The position numbers and the translations under genes are program-made. Positions 20,305 to 31,148 of a DNA stretch of 64,000 nucleotides are shown in pieces (positions within the stretch are counted from its first letter, which is position 1; each line of letters starts with the position of its first letter). This DNA is from Moesziomyces globuligerus (taxonomy: Eukaryota; Basidiomycota; Ustilaginomycetes; Ustilaginales; Ustilaginaceae): the NCBI GenBank assembly GCA_030849465.1, contig JARVLF010000003.1:1-64000 (forward strand), written 5' to 3'. The notes under the pieces are model-generated. The model saw only the letters and a program-made list of their open reading frames with translations. It was not told the DNA's origin and did not search any database.

Positions 20305-21043
20305 CTGATCGACTGCCCATTCGCGCCATTGCCTGCCGGGGCTCGGCACCTCCGAAGCCGTGCTTGTATGCGCACGAGAGTCTAGCCGTCCCACCTCCGC
20401 TACCATCGCTCTGCTGTTTCACCACCTGGACGGTCAACTATGCCGATGGCGCCGGGGACGCCCATCCGCTGCCCCCTTGGCACCCTCGACGAAGCCAAGT
20501 CGCGCTTCGAATCTTGTCTCTTGTTGTACACTATGCCTCTCTTTCATCACAAAAGACTCGCTCGAGCACAGCTGCAGCGCTACACGCCTGGTCTGAACGA
20601 CGAGAATGCGAGCAACCACCCTTGTACTTCACAGGAATGTATGTCAATCGAGAGGGTTGGCACTCTGAGAAAGTCCAGTCTCGGGACACGGAAATTGACC
20701 CTTGAGAGAGGCAAGAAATTCTCGAGGCTTGCAGTTCAGCCGAAGCGCAGCAAACCACGCACCGCTGAGTCGCGACTCACGACTCGGCCACGCGCTCGCT
20801 CCCCTCGAGCCGCCGTGCAGTGGATGTTTCCCTGCTCGCTCGCACGTCGCTTCTTTGCCTGCCCGCTTCCATACCTCATTTCGCCACACACTCCTTCCTA
20901 CCTTCGACCCCCAGCGACAACGTACGCACTACAAGCCGCTTCGAAGCCAAGGCAAGGCCGGGCGCCTCTCTCTCTCTCGTGCAACCACGATTCGCGGGCG
21001 CGATCGCCTGCCGCATCGATCGGAGACAGTCAATCCACGAGCA
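20305..21043. other. Intergenic region between coa6 and cwc22
   Basis: These 739 bp hold the coa6 3' flank and the cwc22 upstream region. A frame continuous with cwc22 stays open upstream of its ATG but contains no in-frame ATG before 21044, so I treat it as non-coding leader. Confidence 0.45.
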
Positions 21044-23725
21044 ATGCCTTCGCGATACCGCTCCCTCGACAGGCGCTCCAGCAGAAGCATCAGCCGCAGC
21101 GCATCACCTCCTCTCGATGATGCCGCAGCCCTGAAACGCAAGAGACCCATCAGCCGCTCTCCCTCTGCGGCAAGCTCCGCTTCATCTCACACGTCTTCTA
21201 GGTCAAGGTCTCCGCCGCCCAGATCTCGCAGGAGAAAGTCGGCCCGTGGCCGCTCGCTCTCTCCCAACACTGCCCAGCATGATTCGAGGCACGCGGACAC
21301 TGCTCCGGATGCCGAGGCTCGGGCGCATGAGGCCAAAGCAAGTGAGGTCGCAGCTAAAGGCGAGGCGCTCCGTTCCACTTTGGCTCAACTCTCGGCAACC
21401 AAGGCCGGCGGCGCCTACATCCCCCCCGCACGCCTCAAGGCATTGATGGCAGAAGCCGCTGCGGCAGATCCAGAAAGCGTCGAATACCAGCGCATGAGCT
21501 GGGACGCGCTCAAGAAGAGCATCACTGGTCTCGTCAACAAAGTGGCTTCCGACAACATCAAGTCGATTGTCCTCGAGCTCTTCGGCGGTTCGAACCTCAT
21601 CCGCGGCCGCGGTCTATACTGTCGCTCCATCATGCGCGCGCAGGCGCTTTCCTTGTCCTTCACGCCCGTCTTTGCCGCACTCACCGCCGTCGTCAACACC
21701 AAGTTGCCCATGGTTGGCGAGCTGCTCGTCGTTCGGCTCGTCTCCCAGTTCCGACGCTCCTTCAAGCGCAACGACAAGCCTGTCTGCAACTCGACCGCCA
21801 TGTTCATCGCCCACCTTGTCAACCAGCGCGTCGTTCACGACGTCTTGGCGCTCGAGATCCTCGTACTCCTCCTCGAAAAGCCCACCGACGACAGCGTGGA
21901 GATCGCTGTCGGTTTCATGCGCGAGATTGGCGCATTTCTCGCCGAGGAGGCGCCCAAGGCTAACAACAGCATCTTCGACCGCTTCCGCGCCGTCTTGTAT
22001 GAGGGCGAAATCAGCAAACGCGTACAGTACATGATCGAGGTGCTGTCGCAAGTACGCCGCGACGGTTTCAAGGACAATCCTCGCATCCCAGAGGCACTCG
22101 ACCTGGTCGAAGAGGACGATCAGATCACACATCGCATCAGTTTGGACGATCAGCTCAACGTTGAAGAGGGTCTCAACGTGTTCAAGAGGGATCAAGACTT
22201 CCTCGAAAACGAGGACCGCTACCGCGCCATCAAAGCGGAGATCCTTGGAGAGGACGAGGATAGCGACGACGATGGATCCGATGCCGATTCGGAGTCCGGG
22301 TCAAGTTTGGACGAGAGTGAGCAAGGCGACCAGGACGATGCGCAGCGCCAACTCGAGATCCACGACCGAACCGAGACCAACCTCATCAATCTGCGAAGAA
22401 CCATCTACCTCACCATCATGTCCTCGCTCGACTTTGAAGAGAGCGTCCACAAGCTGCTCAAGCTCGACATCCCTGACGGCCAAGACATCGAGCTCTGCAA
22501 CATGATTGTCGAGTGCTGTTCCCAGGAGCGTACCTATAGTAAATTCTACGGCAACATGGGCGAACGTTTCTGCAAGCTCCACCGCAAGTGGTCCGAGAAC
22601 TTCCAACAGAGTTTCCGCAACTACTTCGACACCATCCATCGGTACGAGACCAATCGTCTTCGCAACATCGCTCGCTTCTTCGGTCATCTCTACTCTACCG
22701 ACAGCGTGAGTTGGGCCACGCTCTCCGTCATACACATGAACGAGGAGGACACGACAAGCAGCTCGAGAATCTTTGTCAAAATCCTCTTCCAAGAGCTACA
22801 GCAGCAGCTCGGTCTCAAATCGCTAGCGGAACGCTTCAAGGAGCAGAGCTTGCAGGAACATTGGCAGGGACTCTTCCCCAAGGACAATCCGAAGAACACA
22901 CGCTTCTCGATCAACTACTTCACCTCGATCGGCATGGGCGTGCTGACAGAGGATATGCGCGAGCACCTTAAGAACGCTCCGAAGATCCTGTTGGCGCAAA
23001 GGCAGGCAGCACTGGCGGCAAGAGGATCCGATGATAGCGACACGGACTCCTCGAGCGTGCTGTCGAGCAGCACGGACTCACGCAGCCGCAGCTCCTATTC
23101 ATCGCGCTCTCGCTCGCGCTCTTCAGGATCATATTCTTCACGATCTCGTTCCCGTTCTCGATCCCGCTCATACTCTTCGCGCTCGCGCTCGCGCTCTTCG
23201 CGGTCCTACTCGTCGCGCTCTTACTCTTCCGATTCCGGCTCGTCTCGGAGCCGCAGCCGCAGCCGCAGCCGCAGCCGAGGACGCCCAGGTCGAAGTCTCA
23301 GCCGACATCGATCCCGAAGCATCAGCCGCAGTCGCAGTCGCAGTCGCAGTCGATCTCGAAGCTTTAGTAGAAGCCCGAGCCCAAGACGGCATCGCGGACG
23401 TAGCCGCACACGCTCGGCTTCGTATTCGTCGTACTCGTCTCGATCTCGGTCGTACTCGCGATCGCTGTCACGCTCAAGGTCAAGGTCGTACTCCCGATCC
23501 ATCTCGCGCTCGCGGTCATACTCACGCTCATTGTCGCGATCTCGGTCCCGCTCGCGATCCGTTGATGCGCCACGAGGAACTCGCTACCGGATTGCCTCGC
23601 ATTCGGGGATATCGCATTCTGAGTCGGAGTCAGAAGCGCACGACTCGAGGTCGCGACCGCTGCAGCGCAAACGTCGCAAATCCTTGTCCCGGTCTCGCTC
23701 GCCTACCCCCAAACATCGACGCTGA
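21044..23725 (+). CDS. cwc22: Pre-mRNA-splicing factor Cwc22 with C-terminal RS domain
   Basis: A single-exon protein of 893 aa. After an Arg/Ser-rich N-terminus, a MIF4G domain (about residues 150-345) starts with GGAYIPPARLKAL and SWDALKKSITGLVNKV and includes FGGSNLIRGRGLYCRSIM. A Glu/Asp-rich linker precedes an MA3 domain (about 445-600) with NLRRTIYLTIMSSLDFEESV and GERFCKLHRKW. Cwc22 is a spliceosome component that also loads eIF4A3 for the exon-junction complex in organisms that have one. The last about 180 residues are almost entirely SR/RS repeats (encoded around 23050-23560 by short tandem triplet-pair repeats), as in metazoan Cwc22 and absent from budding yeast. The start is the first in-frame ATG. 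Nuclear. Confidence 0.93.
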   Translation: MPSRYRSLDRRSSRSISRSASPPLDDAAALKRKRPISRSPSAASSASSHTSSRSRSPPPRSRRRKSARGRSLSPNTAQHDSRHADTAPDAEARAHEAKASEVAAKGEALRSTLAQLSATKAGGAYIPPARLKALMAEAAAADPESVEYQRMSWDALKKSITGLVNKVASDNIKSIVLELFGGSNLIRGRGLYCRSIMRAQALSLSFTPVFAALTAVVNTKLPMVGELLVVRLVSQFRRSFKRNDKPVCNSTAMFIAHLVNQRVVHDVLALEILVLLLEKPTDDSVEIAVGFMREIGAFLAEEAPKANNSIFDRFRAVLYEGEISKRVQYMIEVLSQVRRDGFKDNPRIPEALDLVEEDDQITHRISLDDQLNVEEGLNVFKRDQDFLENEDRYRAIKAEILGEDEDSDDDGSDADSESGSSLDESEQGDQDDAQRQLEIHDRTETNLINLRRTIYLTIMSSLDFEESVHKLLKLDIPDGQDIELCNMIVECCSQERTYSKFYGNMGERFCKLHRKWSENFQQSFRNYFDTIHRYETNRLRNIARFFGHLYSTDSVSWATLSVIHMNEEDTTSSSRIFVKILFQELQQQLGLKSLAERFKEQSLQEHWQGLFPKDNPKNTRFSINYFTSIGMGVLTEDMREHLKNAPKILLAQRQAALAARGSDDSDTDSSSVLSSSTDSRSRSSYSSRSRSRSSGSYSSRSRSRSRSRSYSSRSRSRSSRSYSSRSYSSDSGSSRSRSRSRSRSRGRPGRSLSRHRSRSISRSRSRSRSRSRSFSRSPSPRRHRGRSRTRSASYSSYSSRSRSYSRSLSRSRSRSYSRSISRSRSYSRSLSRSRSRSRSVDAPRGTRYRIASHSGISHSESESEAHDSRSRPLQRKRRKSLSRSRSPTPKHRR

Positions 23726-23955
23726 GCGGGCCACTTCATCGTCGAGGCAATCGACTCTCGGACATGACACGCCTCAAAAGATCGCCTTAAGCGTCGGAAT
23801 TGTAATCTACGATACTATCCGCATGTCTCGAAGAAGATTGAGCCTTTTTCTGTGCCGAGCCGATCCCTCTAGATGTGCGCGATCAGGCAGCGGATACGCG
23901 AGCCCCAAGGCTGAGGGGGCTCGAGTAGGGCTCCAAGCTCGGAGCGGAGACAAAA
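23726..23955. other. Convergent 3' intergenic region
   Basis: These 230 bp separate the stop codons of cwc22 and the NMN adenylyltransferase gene. They probably contain both polyadenylation regions. No distinctive motif was identified. Confidence 0.4.
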
Positions 23956-25814
23956 CTACCAATTCGGGTGCTCCGGCTCGGATTTGAGGTCTTCGTCAGG
24001 TGGTAGGCGGTACTGCATCGTGCCATTATAGAGACGGAGGCATGCAGCTCTGGTCAGTGTGGTTTCATGTGCCATCGGAAAAAGCTTCAACTTACGAGGC
24101 CTTCCTTCTCGATGTATTGGATGACGCTGTTGGGCAAAAGGTATTTGATAGACTGGCCTCTGCGGACGAAGAGGCGCACCTTGGAGGAAGAGATGTCGTT
24201 GTAGATGGTCTGCTTGACGATCTTGAGATTTCGGCGGTATTTCCAAAGGAGATCGTGCGAGAGTAGGAAAGACCACACATCCGCGCCGGTTCGCTCGACG
24301 ATGAGACAGCCGTACTGACCGAGAATGTGGTGGAGGTCGGCGGTGGCCCAGACGCCGGGTTCGCCCATGCTCTGGATCAGGTCGCCGCCGGCGAGCAGCA
24401 TGATCTTAACATTCTTACGGCTGCCATCGCTAAGCATGACGCCGCCGTTAGCCGGACCGTTGATCTCTTCGTTGAAGTGGTCAAGCACAACGGCTGTGCG
24501 CTGGTACTCGTCTTGAAGCGACTCCCACGCGTCGACCATGAGCCAAGTCGAGGTTTTTTCCACAGCAAGCTCGCACATGCGCACGCGGTGCGTCGCCTTG
24601 GCGAGGCCTTCCTTCTTGTAGTAGTCGGACACGGGCGAGTAGTAGCCGGCGAGCAGCTCGTACTTGCCCGACTCGATGATCTGATCCTTGGCCATCTCAA
24701 AGATGCGCAGATGCAGATAGGTAGGTGGGGAGAAACTGCCGCACGCCACGATGACGAGTGGCGTCTTTGACTCGTCGCGCATCTTCGTGGGTAGGCGGTG
24801 ACGCGGGAAAGTGTACTCTTCCTTGGTTTGGCCCTGCTGAGGGACCCGGCCGTCGCGTAGACGAGCGTCGGAGGCGATGCCCTCGACGCCATCAACCTCG
24901 TCGTCCGGCTCGGCGGCGGAGGAGCCTGCGTCCTCCTGCGCGTCAAGATCCTCCGAGAACTGCGAGTAGGCAGGACGATCTTCCGGGGCTCGAGGAGCAG
25001 GAGAGCCTCTGCTGCGGCTGGAGTGGCTGCTGCTCGTGCGCTGTGTCCAGCCTGACGGAGCGCGGCCGGATTGTGCGTCGGGGTGACTTGGTTCGTCCGA
25101 GCTGTTCCAGCCATGAAGGCCAGGTCGCTTGGGTGCATCGGACGATTGCGTGGAAGTAAGTCCAAGCGTAGGCTTGCTGGGCGAGAGCGTTGCAAGGCTG
25201 GCCGAGCTCGCCTCGCGGGACGAGAGCTTATCGTCCAGATGCCATTGCGGCACATCTCGATCGTACTGCGAGCTTGCTTGCGCGCTTGCTTCGGAGCCCT
25301 GGCGACTCGAGCTCGGTCGGAGTGTCGATTCGGCATCAGAGGTGGATGAAGTCATGCCGTTCAGGAGAGATTGCCTTTCGGCGGTAGGCGTCTTGACGCT
25401 GAGATCTTGGGGATGTGCTGAAGGAGGCTCGGCGCGGGAGTGCGAATGTGAGCGCGTGTAAGGATCCTGATCGTCGACAGATGAGAAGGAAGCGGCTTTG
25501 GCAAGGGGGCTGCTACCTCCCGCGGTGCGCGAGGTTCGAGAGCTGCGCATGGGACTGTCGGGCGCGTGCTGTGATGAACCAGACGCATCTGATGCGTGGG
25601 TTGCTGGTTCCGAGTCGTGGCTGGAGAGTCGCTGACCTGCCTCGTCGAGAGGACCAGCGCCTCCCACTGCCGCGCCCGTGAAGGGCGGGCTGTCGAGATG
25701 GAAGCTCTGCACCGAGAGGGCGGCGAACTTTAGCGACGAAGGGCCACCGGGCCCGGCCTGCGAGTCGGTCATCCTAGGCATCGGCGCAGTGGGCTGGCGC
25801 GCAAGGACAGGCAT
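23956..25814 (-). CDS. Nicotinamide/nicotinate-nucleotide adenylyltransferase
   Basis: Exon 1 (25814-24096) and exon 2 (24012-23956) are joined across an 83-nt GT-AG intron; exon 2 adds the last 18 residues. The catalytic domain occupies the C-terminal about 240 residues. It has ACGSFSPPTYLHLRIFE (nucleotidyltransferase GxFxPx-[TH]-xxH motif, near residue 358), the family block LLAGGDLIQSMGEPGVW, and the C-terminal ISSSKVRLFVRRGQSIKYLLP motif region. The enzyme condenses NMN or NaMN with ATP to make NAD(+) or its acid precursor. The N-terminal about 340 residues are Ser-rich, low-complexity and absent from most family members; they may be regulatory. I start at the first ATG of the frame (25814). 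An upstream 15-nt exon (25967-25953) spliced to 25793 is an alternative that would add MSRQT. Confidence 0.9.
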
Positions 25815-27068
25815 GCGAGGAATCGATTCCGGCCCGTGCACACGAGGCGAAAGCAGCGAAGGTCAAGCCGATCGGTACAGTCAGCATCAGACCGTTTCGG
25901 AGCCTTCCGACGAAGCGAGCAGCGTTGAGCCGCACTCGAAGCAGTTTCTTACCGTTTGCCTTGACATTCTCTGCTGGCTGAGCTGAGAGACTTCAGTGTC
26001 GAAGCTGACCGCAGCTGGACGAGAAGATTCGGATCAGATTGAGCAGCAGGTCTGGTGTAGAGCTCTTGAATAGACCGGGGATTCTATGGGCCTGACCGTC
26101 GAAAACAGGCAACCGACGCTCAGGAGTGAATGGCGATCCGAAGAGCAGGCTGAGGGAGGGGGCGGATGATAGGTGTAGGGCGAGAGATGGACGTTGGGCT
26201 TGGACGCGTTGCGTTGGTCTGGATGGCTGGATGTCGCGATCCGTGCTGCGTCCGAGCGATTATGCCATCGGCGGCCGCAGGCTCGCTTGCACGAACAAGG
26301 TGCGGCCCCCATCCTTTGCTGCAGCCGCTCCACGCTCCCGGCCGCGCCCTTCCGCGCCGAGATCGTTCGGCGATGGGCCGGCCATCGGTCCTCTGCCGAA
26401 GCTGACTGACCGGCCTTGGTCTTCTCCATGCGAGGCAGCTCTTCTTTCTCCTCGGCGCAGTGAGAAATTCGCCCAGTCGAGGTTGATTCCAGAGCCACAA
26501 GAGTCACACAGGCGAGGGGCCGCCGTGGTCACACGGCGTTGCCAATCACACGGCTGCCGATCCAAACGGCCTGCAGAGCTGCGCTAGAGGGCCCGACTGA
26601 GATGATGCGTGAAAATGCCGAACGTGTCAATTCACTCAACCTCACATGCGAATGGAAATTCTGCCTGCGGCGCGTTTAGCTTCTTCACCAGTCGACGTGA
26701 CTCGGTCGCCTGGCTCGCTCCCACGACCGAGGTACGGTTTGATTCAATCGCTATGCAGCTCGGCCGTTTCGGGTTGCCACGCCCGACTCCTCTTGGCGGA
26801 CCCAACGAGCTACCAGAGTCGCTGCTCCAGATCGCACTGACCCCATTTGTGCCACACACACTTGTCGCCTGGTTACGAGCATGCTGCTTCACTGACATCT
26901 TTGGTCCGGGCGCGATTGATCTCAACAAGCCGCCTTCTGAACTTCATATATGGTCGAGATGTTCACAGACTGGCGCGCATGCAGCGTATCCACTTCACTT
27001 CTGCACGAGCGATGGAGGCGCAAAAGATGCAGTTGGTTTGCTATGAGTGGCTTGCGGCGAAACGTCGA
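25815..27068. other. Intergenic region, NMN adenylyltransferase upstream / cap methyltransferase downstream
   Basis: About 1.25 kb. The left part is the promoter and leader of the adenylyltransferase, including a possible 5' mini-exon at 25953-25967. The right part is the 3' flank of the cap methyltransferase. Open frames here are short and unsupported. Confidence 0.45.
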
Positions 27069-30000
27069 TTACATCTTTTCGAATGCGAATCCCAGGTACA
27101 CCGTGGCCGCCTCCCACATGTCTTCGTCCAGGTTCAACGAGCCATGACGGTCCACCACACGCATCTTGTCGAGGAGCTTGCCGAATTCGATCTGGCGCGA
27201 CTCGTCGTGATAGATCTCGGCGAAGTTTTTGCGGTAGATGCACCGCAGGCCTACCTCGTACGCCAGCTCTTCGAACACATCGAAGTCCACCACGTACTCG
27301 GGCACGTTCTCCACCGCATCTTCCAGGAAGAACGTGTAGCGGTTGCCGAATGCTGGCCAGGTCTCCGTCTGGTCGAAAATGACTTTGTAGTACCGGTTCC
27401 CAAACGAGCGATCTTCCGGATGCGCGCTAGCAGCCATGCGGTCGCGCAGCTCCCGGCTGTCAGGGATTGTGCCGATGAACACGCCCCCTTTGCGGAGATA
27501 GCGAGCCACGTTGTCGAGCATCATCCGCGCCTTGTCCACGCCCTCCCATGCATAGTGCATGCAGAACTGCAGCGTCACGTTGTCAAACATGGGCTCCAGC
27601 AGCTCGCGCGGGATCACTTCGGCGAGTGACGTCGAAAAGCAGTCAAACGCGAAAAAGTCGCCGGCAAATCCACTGTTGTTGTCCCTGTGCCGGGCTATAG
27701 CTTGTTCGATCGACACTGCGGCGATGTCGGCGCCCACGAGACCGCTCGGGCGCACCTTCTCCCACTTCCTCAGGTCGCCACCTTTGCCGCACCCGAGGTC
27801 CAAGACGCGTCCTCCACGAGCCCGTGCGCGACCATCAAGGCTCGGATCGCGCCCGCGCGCGAAAGTGCCAACGAGCACCGACTTGACCCAGTTGTTGAAC
27901 TTGCGCAGTGCGATGATGGGAGATTCCTCGCGCCCGTGAATTCCCACTTCCCTCCGCTTGTTGTAATGGTTCGCCACCTCCTCGGCATCCTCGAGGGTCT
28001 CTCCGATGCCCCGCTTTTTGGCTTCGACTGGAGTTTGGTCTCGATCAGCGGATGCAGCGCTCTTGCCCGATCCGCGTTCGAGCCTGGACATGAGATCGCG
28101 CAAAATCTCGTCGAGCGGCTCGCGGCTGTCCGTCTGGTGCTGGTGTTCCCATTCCAGACGCAGCGGGTTCCGGCATCGTGCACGCTTGCGATCAATCTCT
28201 TCAATCCCGATCGGTCGCATAACTTGCCTCGGCTGTGAGACTCGCCGCGTGGGTGCGTATCGGCGAAATGGTTGGACGTTGCCGTCCACTGATGCGTTTT
28301 CTTGTCTCTGTGACGCACGCGCTGACGTGCGTTCGTCCAGTACGCCAAATTGAGCCTGCTCCCGCGGCGAAGCGTCCCCGACCCCGGCGACTTTCATGCC
28401 CTCGTCCTCTTGTTGGGAACTAGCACGGGGTGCGGACGGTGCTGAAAAGGCCCCATTCGTATCTTGGGTTTCAGCCTTTGTGCTTACTTCGTCGTCCCGC
28501 TTCCACTCGGGCTTGGTCGCAGAAAACGCCGATTCGGAACGCGAGGTTGTGTAGTCGTAATGTCCTGGAGGCTTCGAGCCGTGCACATCATCGAGTTCCG
28601 ATAATTTCAGAGCGTGCGTGCGCCCGTTGCTGTCGTACATGCCTTCCGCCTCTTGTCCATTCGAATGGGGTCTTCCTTTGTCGTAGCTTGTACTTTGCCT
28701 TCGCAATTCCGAATGAGTGGCAACGTCGTCCTCCAGGGGATGCACGCTTGAACGATCGCTTCTGGCTGGTCGCTCGGCTGCCAGGGGCATCCGTGCAGCG
28801 GCGGACGGATCGTCGTAGTCGACACCCACGTCTGCCCTCGCCTCATTCTCAGAACCGGATTGGGTCGCATGTTCAAGCTGACGAAGATGAGGACTTGTGA
28901 GGCTGACCCTCCGTTCGCCTGGAGGCCCTTGGAGAAGTGACGTGCGTGGTTCCATCGGGGGGAAGTAATTGCTTTCTCCCTGCGCCTCGGCTGGATGGCC
29001 ATGATTGGAGGGATGGGGTGTGTGCGGAGGCATGGACCGAGAACCGGGCGTGATGGGGTAGCCGCTGAGCGAGGCAACACTGCCGGGCGTGGTCGGAATG
29101 CCGGTGCCGGGTGTGGGAGGCTGATATCGATGCACCGCATGCCCTGACCCAGCTAGGCTTCCCCTCCTCGGTGAGGCGCTCATGGACGGCGGAGGCATGC
29201 CTGAAGACGAGGCCTCGTTCTCATCGGTGTGCCAGCCTTGCGCCGGTCCTGGTACCAGAACCGTTCGTGGGTGAGCGTTGTGCGATGTGGTGGGAGATTG
29301 CGGCAGGGGTACGCGCCTGGTCTCGGGCGAGCGAGAGTAAGGGATTTCGGGCACCGCGAAGCGGTGCGACGGCGATGGCTGCAGGTGCGCGGGGGCATTC
29401 GATGCTGGACTGGATGAAGCGCTCACATGTGCGTACGAGTTGGACGCCGAGCGTGGTAGTTGGCCGTGACCGACCGAGCCCGAATGCGAAGCAAAGCGAG
29501 CCCTCTCGGCAGGGTGACCAAAGTGGGACGATGTCAGCCCTGGGCTGGAGCCGCCTCGATTAAGCGTCGACAAGCTCTGCGAATGCGTGCCCGGGGCATA
29601 CATGCTCGATGGTGATCCCACACGATATGGTGCCGAGCCGCCGATCACCTGCTGGCTACCGACGGACCGATCGCGGATGTGCGAGCCTGGACCGGAGCCA
29701 GGATTTGAAGAGGTAGGTGCGCCGAGAGGCGACATTTGACTGCCTTGGTGCGGAGCAGGATGCGAAACATGAGAGGTTATGGAGGAATGCGAGCTTGAAC
29801 GGGGCCTGTCTTGGAGAGCGCCTGCCGTCCCTTCGTTGAGCAGATGCGCCATGCTCGGACTCCGCTCGGATCGGTCCATCTGGCGTGACTGATGCGGTGA
29901 GATGCGGGATTGTGAAAAGCTGTGGTGTTCAGACGCAGAGGCGGTATGAAAACCACCTGAGGCACTGCTTGATCGACTCATGCCGTGACCAGAGGCCAGC

Positions 30001-30515
30001 TCATCGCCGTGGCGTTGCGACCATCTGTGCGCTTCGCGATGTCGATCGTGCTCAGCCTCCGACATTTCGCTGACCGCCACGAGGTCTGCGATCGAGGCGC
30101 TGCGGCGGGCAGGCGGTTGTGGAGCCTCGGCATGGAGCGAGTTGCGGTGGTACTCGTCGTGACGACGCGATCCGAAGTCGGAGCCGGCGGCCCGGAGACC
30201 ATCATTGGGGAGGTGAGCGGGATAAGAGGTGAAAGAGGAGCGGGGAGATATAGTGGGCGGTCCGGAAACCGACTCGTGAACGCTGGGCCGGCGATATCTT
30301 GTTTCGTCGTCGCCGTATCTGTCGTAGCGGTCGAAGCTGTTTCCGGAAAGACTACGCGATAATGCGCCCGGGTCCTCGTAGTGAGGAGCAAACTGTTGTG
30401 GATATGCGGATGCAGAGGACGAAGGGCGAGAATCGTTGCCGGGGTGGTAATGCTGCGGTGGAGGCGAAGATCGATCCGACCCGCCAGCATCGCGAACGGG
30501 GTCGTATCCCGGCAT
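27069..30515 (-). CDS. abd1: mRNA cap guanine-N7 methyltransferase with long N-terminal extension
   Basis: A single-exon frame of 1148 aa from the ATG at 30515. The last about 300 residues form the cap methyltransferase: LRKFNNWVKSVLV, the SAM-binding VLDLGCGKGGDLRKW (near residue 904), VGADIAAVSIEQA, the cap-binding QFCMHYAWE, and FIGTIPDSRELRDR. It transfers a methyl group from SAM to N7 of the guanosine cap of nascent mRNA. Yeast Abd1 has about 436 residues; here about 800 additional Ser/His/Pro-rich residues precede the domain. The extension is probably disordered and may contact RNA polymerase II or other capping factors (inference). The frame remains open upstream of 30515, but the first ATG is at 30515 and a CAG acceptor-like site lies one base before it, suggesting a 5'-UTR intron. 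Confidence 0.92.
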   Translation of the reverse strand: MPGYDPVRDAGGSDRSSPPPQHYHPGNDSRPSSSASAYPQQFAPHYEDPGALSRSLSGNSFDRYDRYGDDETRYRRPSVHESVSGPPTISPRSSFTSYPAHLPNDGLRAAGSDFGSRRHDEYHRNSLHAEAPQPPARRSASIADLVAVSEMSEAEHDRHREAHRWSQRHGDELASGHGMSRSSSASGGFHTASASEHHSFSQSRISPHQSRQMDRSERSPSMAHLLNEGTAGALQDRPRSSSHSSITSHVSHPAPHQGSQMSPLGAPTSSNPGSGPGSHIRDRSVGSQQVIGGSAPYRVGSPSSMYAPGTHSQSLSTLNRGGSSPGLTSSHFGHPAERARFASHSGSVGHGQLPRSASNSYAHVSASSSPASNAPAHLQPSPSHRFAVPEIPYSRSPETRRVPLPQSPTTSHNAHPRTVLVPGPAQGWHTDENEASSSGMPPPSMSASPRRGSLAGSGHAVHRYQPPTPGTGIPTTPGSVASLSGYPITPGSRSMPPHTPHPSNHGHPAEAQGESNYFPPMEPRTSLLQGPPGERRVSLTSPHLRQLEHATQSGSENEARADVGVDYDDPSAAARMPLAAERPARSDRSSVHPLEDDVATHSELRRQSTSYDKGRPHSNGQEAEGMYDSNGRTHALKLSELDDVHGSKPPGHYDYTTSRSESAFSATKPEWKRDDEVSTKAETQDTNGAFSAPSAPRASSQQEDEGMKVAGVGDASPREQAQFGVLDERTSARASQRQENASVDGNVQPFRRYAPTRRVSQPRQVMRPIGIEEIDRKRARCRNPLRLEWEHQHQTDSREPLDEILRDLMSRLERGSGKSAASADRDQTPVEAKKRGIGETLEDAEEVANHYNKRREVGIHGREESPIIALRKFNNWVKSVLVGTFARGRDPSLDGRARARGGRVLDLGCGKGGDLRKWEKVRPSGLVGADIAAVSIEQAIARHRDNNSGFAGDFFAFDCFSTSLAEVIPRELLEPMFDNVTLQFCMHYAWEGVDKARMMLDNVARYLRKGGVFIGTIPDSRELRDRMAASAHPEDRSFGNRYYKVIFDQTETWPAFGNRYTFFLEDAVENVPEYVVDFDVFEELAYEVGLRCIYRKNFAEIYHDESRQIEFGKLLDKMRVVDRHGSLNLDEDMWEAATVYLGFAFEKM

Positions 30516-31148
30516 TCTGTCGAGCTCCCGCAAAGCAGATGCTGCGCAGCACAGAGTCGTAAGCGTCACAAGAGCAGTCCACGATCGTGAGAGCTCAGGC
30601 AGATGCGGGTCTTGGACCGCGGCTGGTTTTGAGCGTGAGAATTAGGGATGCGCCATGCTGAGAGGATCGGCAGTGTGTTGGAAAGTCGCGTGCTAGTCGA
30701 GCAGAGAGGCGAGTATACTGGCAGCTGGATTACCGATGCAGGCGCCGGCTACGCATGATCCTGCCAAATTGAAGTGTGCCAGAATGGCGGTCCTTGGGAT
30801 GGTGGTGAAGAGTCGAGGCTGGATGCAAGTGAATGGCTTCCGAGGCGTTGAAAAGTGCAGTCTCGACCCGACGCGCTTCGGGTCCGATGTGTGAAGTCTA
30901 CCTGGCGTCTCGTCAGAAAGTGTTGGATCGTTGCGAGACAACAGCCCCCTTTTATTTTATGATCGGAACTCGGACGAGGATCAGCAAGAAGAGTTGGGTC
31001 CACCGTGTTCATGCTTGCCATGGGTTCAACACCACCCCTTCGCCCGCGATAGCGCATCAAGCTGCACGGGAGAGCTGAGATTCAGAGCTTCGCACAGAAG
31101 TTGTGGGTATCTCGTGCTCTGGCGGGCGTCCATTGCTTAGCTCTGAGC
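30516..31148. promoter_or_regulatory. Divergent promoter region, cap methyltransferase / mitochondrial IleRS
   Basis: These 633 bp lie between the two ATGs. A TATTTTAT-type AT-rich element is at about 30951-30960, some 190 nt upstream of the IleRS ATG. No other gene was seen. Confidence 0.4.
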
